Positions 7,074-8,685 of a stretch of DNA of 8,685 bases are shown one piece after another. A model generated the notes under the pieces. That model did not search any database and had not been told where the DNA came from. It saw nothing but the letters and a program-made list of their open reading frames with translations. Position 1 is the stretch's first letter. Each line of letters begins with the position of its first letter. Source of the stretch: Actinomycetota bacterium (GTDB taxonomy: Bacteria; Actinomycetota; Actinomycetes; Mycobacteriales; Micromonosporaceae); NCBI GenBank assembly GCA_005885115.1, contig VAXX01000173.1, forward strand, positions 1,990 through 10,674, written 5' to 3'. Both the position numbers and the translations under genes were made by a program.

Positions 7074-7432
7074 ACCTCCGGGTGCCCGGCCGGTACGGCG
7101 GGCAAACGGCGCTGGTTCGCCTCCCAGGTACGGGTCATGTGGCGCTCGGCGAAGAACGCCCCGAACGGTACCGTGCCGGCCAGCAGCACCAGGACCATCC
7201 GTACCAGCGGCACCCGCAGCTTCACGGTGATCTCGAAGGCGAACACCAGGTACACGATGTAGAGGTACCCGTGCAGCATGCCAATGATCGTCTCCGGTCC
7301 CTTGTCGTGGCCCCAGATCTGCACCGGGATCGCGTAGAACACCAGGAGCAGCAGGAGTACCGCGGTCACGTACGCCAGGACGCGGTAGCGGATCAGCACG
7401 CCCCGGCCGACCGGGCGCTCGGTGCTCGACAT
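7070..7432 (-). CDS. DUF3817 family integral membrane protein
   Basis: A 120-residue membrane protein from ATG 7432 (MSSTERP). Three hydrophobic segments are visible: residues 16-36 (YRVLAYVTAVLLLLLVFYAIP), 50-68 (IGMLHGYLYIVYLVFAFEI) and 77-95 (LVRMVLVLLAGTVPFGAFF). The G-M-L-H-G-Y motif in the second helix and FFAERH at the end of the third are hallmarks of DUF3817, a small actinobacterial membrane family of unknown function. The reading frame can be extended upstream to a start at 7495, but those residues (Arg, Ala and Gly rich) do not look like the family, so 7432 is preferred. No Shine-Dalgarno is present. TACGCT lies six bases before the ATG, compatible with a leaderless transcript. It is the first gene of a two-gene unit with the DUF6582-like gene, overlapping it by ATGA. 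Confidence 0.87.
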   Translation of the reverse strand: MSSTERPVGRGVLIRYRVLAYVTAVLLLLLVFYAIPVQIWGHDKGPETIIGMLHGYLYIVYLVFAFEITVKLRVPLVRMVLVLLAGTVPFGAFFAERHMTRTWEANQRRLPAVPAGHPEV

Positions 7433-7438
7433 GCCCGC

Positions 7439-7466
7439 AGCGTACCGAGCGACCCTGGAACCAGGG
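7439..7466 (-). promoter_or_regulatory. Candidate leaderless promoter and operator of the DUF3817 gene
   Basis: On the minus strand TACGCT (7444-7439) lies six bases before ATG 7432, the usual distance for a leaderless start; no good -35 box is seen. Just upstream, at 7453-7466, is the inverted repeat CCCTGGAACCAGGG, with exact 6-bp arms and a 2-bp centre. It would fall between -10 and -35, where a repressor or activator could act. Both assignments rest on position and symmetry only. Confidence 0.3.
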
Positions 7467-7643
7467 CGCGCAGTCCCCGAGCGACGCGCCAGCACGCCCG
7501 CTGTCCGGTTACTCCGCTATGCCGGCTTGGGCCATCACAAGGCGTCAGTGCGCCGATATCCGTCGGTAGTTCAGCCAAGATCGTGGTGAAAGTTGGCGTA
7601 TTCCGCCTGCCGCGCAGGGGATGGCAAATTAGAGCGGCTTGGA

Positions 7644-7649
7644 TATGGT
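7644..7649 (+). promoter_or_regulatory. Weak -10 candidate for the riboswitch-hydrolase transcript
   Basis: TATGGT fits the TANNNT pattern of actinobacterial -10 boxes and lies about 50 bp upstream of the first riboswitch pairing element. No recognisable -35 sequence stands 16-18 bp upstream. The transcript would start near 7656, placing the GTCTGG/CCAGAC inverted repeat at the very 5' end of the leader. Confidence 0.22.
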
Positions 7650-7696
7650 GCTTTTCGTCTGGACGTCAGCTGTCCCCCTGGTCAGCGCCAGACAGG

Positions 7697-7842
7697 CCGC
7701 CGAGTCACCAGCTCGAGTGAGCCGGGGAACCATTGCGGTGGGCCGCGCGACATGGGCCCGTCGCCGGGGTGAATCCGCGGTGTACGCACCGTGGTAGGGC
7801 GACTTCTTCCCGCCCGAATCCGTCAGCTAACCCGGTAGGCGG
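7697..7842 (+). ncRNA. c-di-AMP riboswitch (ydaO-yuaA type)
   Basis: The leader of the hydrolase gene contains the conserved ydaO-yuaA aptamer blocks in the right order: GAGCCGGGGAACCA (7719-7732), GGGGTGAATCC (7776-7786), a GGGCG/CGCCC hairpin (7797-7801 with 7811-7815), then CCCGAATCCGTCAGCTAACC (about 7813-7832). The outer stem can form from CCGCC (7697-7701) and GGCGG (7838-7842). This RNA class binds cyclic di-AMP. In actinobacteria it is commonly found ahead of resuscitation-promoting factor and NlpC/P60 cell-wall hydrolase genes, exactly as here, and in characterised cases ligand binding lowers expression. It ends 49 nt before the TTG start. The ends given are those of the outer stem and may be off by several bases. 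The class was recognised from memory of its consensus, without a covariance search. Confidence 0.9.
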
Positions 7843-7870
7843 TTGCCGGTCGGAGCATCCGCGCCGGCAA
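7843..7870 (+). promoter_or_regulatory. Hairpin after the aptamer, probable expression-platform element
   Basis: TTGCCGG (7843-7849) pairs exactly with CCGGCAA (7864-7870). Inside, CGGA (7851-7854) pairs with TCCG (7858-7861), leaving a three-base loop, so about 11 base pairs form with one small internal loop. It begins directly after the outer riboswitch stem and ends just before the ribosome site. No run of T follows, so it is not a classical intrinsic terminator. It may act as a T-less terminator, as a spacer that stacks on the aptamer, or as part of a translational switch. Confidence 0.55.
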
Positions 7871-7874
7871 ACGG

Positions 7875-7883
7875 AAGAAGGAG
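7875..7883 (+). promoter_or_regulatory. Shine-Dalgarno that fixes a TTG start
   Basis: AAGAAGGAG ends eight bases before TTG 7892. It is the strongest ribosome site in the window. It decides the start of the hydrolase gene, because no ATG or GTG occurs in frame near the signal peptide. Its left part lies within GGAAGAAG (7873-7880), which is exactly complementary to a loop of the upstream riboswitch. Confidence 0.75.
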
Positions 7884-7891
7884 TTTCCCTC

Positions 7892-8685
7892 TTGGCACCC
7901 CTCGCCCCCCGGGGATTACGCCGGATCACCGTCGCCGTCGTATTGACTGCTGTCGCTGTCACGGTATCCGCGCTGCTCTCCCCGACCCCGGTCCATGCCG
8001 ACCCGTCCACCGCCCAACTCGCCCAGCAGGTCGAGGAGCAGGGCCGCGCGCTCGGCGTCATCGTCGAGCAGTACAACACCATCGACGTGCAACTGGGCCG
8101 GACCAAGGCACAGCTGGACGACATTCAGGCGCGCATACCGCAGCTTTCCGCCCAGGTCGACCAGAGCGCGGCCGCGGTCAACGCGCTGGTGGCCCACGCG
8201 TACGAGGGCTCGACAATGAGCAGCTTCGATGCGCTGCTGTCCGCCGGTGGCCCCGGCGACCTCATCGACCGGATGAACACCCTCAGCGTGCTGGCCCGCG
8301 GGCAGCAGCGGGACATCGCCACGCTGCGCGCCGCGCGCGACCGGCTGCAGAGCCAGAAGGCTCAGCTCGACACGCTGCTGGCACAGCAGACCGCGCAGCA
8401 GAGCGACCTGTCCACCCGCAAGGCGACCATCGAGGCGAAGATCGCCGCGCTGAAGAAGCAGCAGGACGAGCTGGCCCGGCGCCAGGCCGAACAGGCCCGC
8501 GCCGCCGCCGCGGCAGCGGCCGCCGCGCACCGCCCACCGCCACCACCCCGAGGGGGTACGCCGCCCCCACCGCCCCCGCCGGTGTCCGGTCGGGTCGGGC
8601 GGGTCATCGCGTACGCGTACGCCCAGCTCGGCAAGCCGTACGTGTTCGGCGCCGCCGGCCCGGGCGCGTTCGACTGCTCCGGTCT
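7892..8685 (+). CDS. Secreted coiled-coil NlpC/P60 peptidoglycan hydrolase (partial, runs off the window)
   Basis: A 264-residue N-terminal part is present, open to the window end. TTG 7892 is the start because of the Shine-Dalgarno at 7875-7883 and the signal peptide that follows: Arg-rich n-region (7-11), hydrophobic core (about 13-30) and likely cleavage after VHA (34-36). Residues 38-105 and 130-205 are long Gln/Glu/Ala/Leu-rich coiled coils of the kind found in RipA-like hydrolases, where they regulate or localise the enzyme. A poly-Ala run (204-212) and a Pro-rich linker (215-230) lead into the NlpC/P60 domain: VIAYAYAQLGKPYVFGAAGP (238-257) then FDCSG (260-264) with catalytic Cys262. 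The His and remaining catalytic residues lie beyond the window. Family members cut stem peptides (D-Glu-mesoDAP type bonds) in peptidoglycan during division or growth. Control by the upstream c-di-AMP riboswitch is strongly implied. Confidence 0.9.
   Translation, partial: MAPLAPRGLRRITVAVVLTAVAVTVSALLSPTPVHADPSTAQLAQQVEEQGRALGVIVEQYNTIDVQLGRTKAQLDDIQARIPQLSAQVDQSAAAVNALVAHAYEGSTMSSFDALLSAGGPGDLIDRMNTLSVLARGQQRDIATLRAARDRLQSQKAQLDTLLAQQTAQQSDLSTRKATIEAKIAALKKQQDELARRQAEQARAAAAAAAAAHRPPPPPRGGTPPPPPPPVSGRVGRVIAYAYAQLGKPYVFGAAGPGAFDCSG

Larger units (their letters stand above)
7433..7891. other. Gene-free interval between DUF3817 and NlpC/P60 genes
   Basis: No convincing gene is present on either strand in this 459-bp interval. 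From left to right it holds the DUF3817 promoter/operator candidate (7439-7466), a small hairpin CCTGC-CGC-GCAGG (7606-7618), a weak -10 candidate TATGGT (7644-7649), an inverted repeat GTCTGG/CCAGAC (7657-7662 and 7688-7693), the c-di-AMP riboswitch (7697-7842), a strong hairpin (7843-7870) and the Shine-Dalgarno of the hydrolase gene (7875-7883). The stretch 7467-7605 shows nothing I can name. Confidence 0.6.

Noticed and set aside
7433..7495. A longer start at 7495 for the DUF3817 gene
   Set aside because: The added 21 residues look unlike the family, and the extension would cover the candidate promoter and inverted repeat.
7657..7693. Inverted repeat GTCTGG/CCAGAC as a terminator
   Set aside because: The 25-nt loop and absence of a T-tract make it a poor terminator. 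It may only be part of the riboswitch leader structure.
7705..8530. Minus-strand open frames opposite the riboswitch and hydrolase
   Set aside because: They run antisense across a conserved RNA aptamer and the coiled-coil region, and show no domain features.
8503..8582. Poly-Ala and Pro-rich coding run as a frameshift or repeat expansion
   Set aside because: The frame stays open through it and meets the NlpC/P60 domain in phase. Ala/Pro linkers are usual in secreted actinobacterial hydrolases.

Overview
The window is high-GC DNA from an actinobacterium. Frequent GTAC/GGTAC words, GTG and TTG starts, ATGA overlaps and an actinobacterial-style c-di-AMP riboswitch ahead of an NlpC/P60 hydrolase suggest Micromonosporaceae. 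That family-level call is an impression from composition and protein style, not a search result. No mobile element, CRISPR array, tRNA or rRNA was seen.

Layout: (1) 1-84 is the 3' end of a membrane protein gene, overlapping by ATGA (2) a YbhE-type seven-bladed propeller lactonase (81-1079, +). (3) Facing it with a 2-bp gap is a beta-class carbonic anhydrase (1082-1690, -). It lies 26 bp downstream of, and probably in one transcript with, (4) a 1417-codon superfamily 1 helicase of the COG1112 type carrying a C-terminal Vsr/DUF559/MTES_1575-like nuclease domain (1717-5970, -). (5) A short divergent region holds a candidate helicase promoter and a perfect 17-bp palindrome over its predicted start site. 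It separates the helicase from a DUF72 (YecE-like) gene (6034-6780, +). (6) That gene's stop codon overlaps the stop of a convergent two-gene unit, a DUF3817 membrane protein followed by a small DUF6582-like protein (7432-6777, -), joined by ATGA. (7) A 459-bp region without genes holds a palindrome, a weak promoter candidate, a ydaO-type c-di-AMP riboswitch and a long hairpin. It leads into (8) a secreted coiled-coil NlpC/P60 peptidoglycan hydrolase that starts at TTG 7892 and runs off the window just after its catalytic Cys motif.

Most of this is compact housekeeping or accessory chromosome. Two parts stand out. The helicase-nuclease fusion has the architecture of single-protein antiphage systems, although its immediate neighbours are not known defence genes. 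The riboswitch-hydrolase unit links c-di-AMP sensing to cell-wall remodelling. In it, a loop of the aptamer is perfectly complementary over 8 nt to the gene's own Shine-Dalgarno region, which suggests a possible translational switch. A recurring intragenic palindrome, GTCCACWGTNGAS, is a third signal that the genes do not explain.
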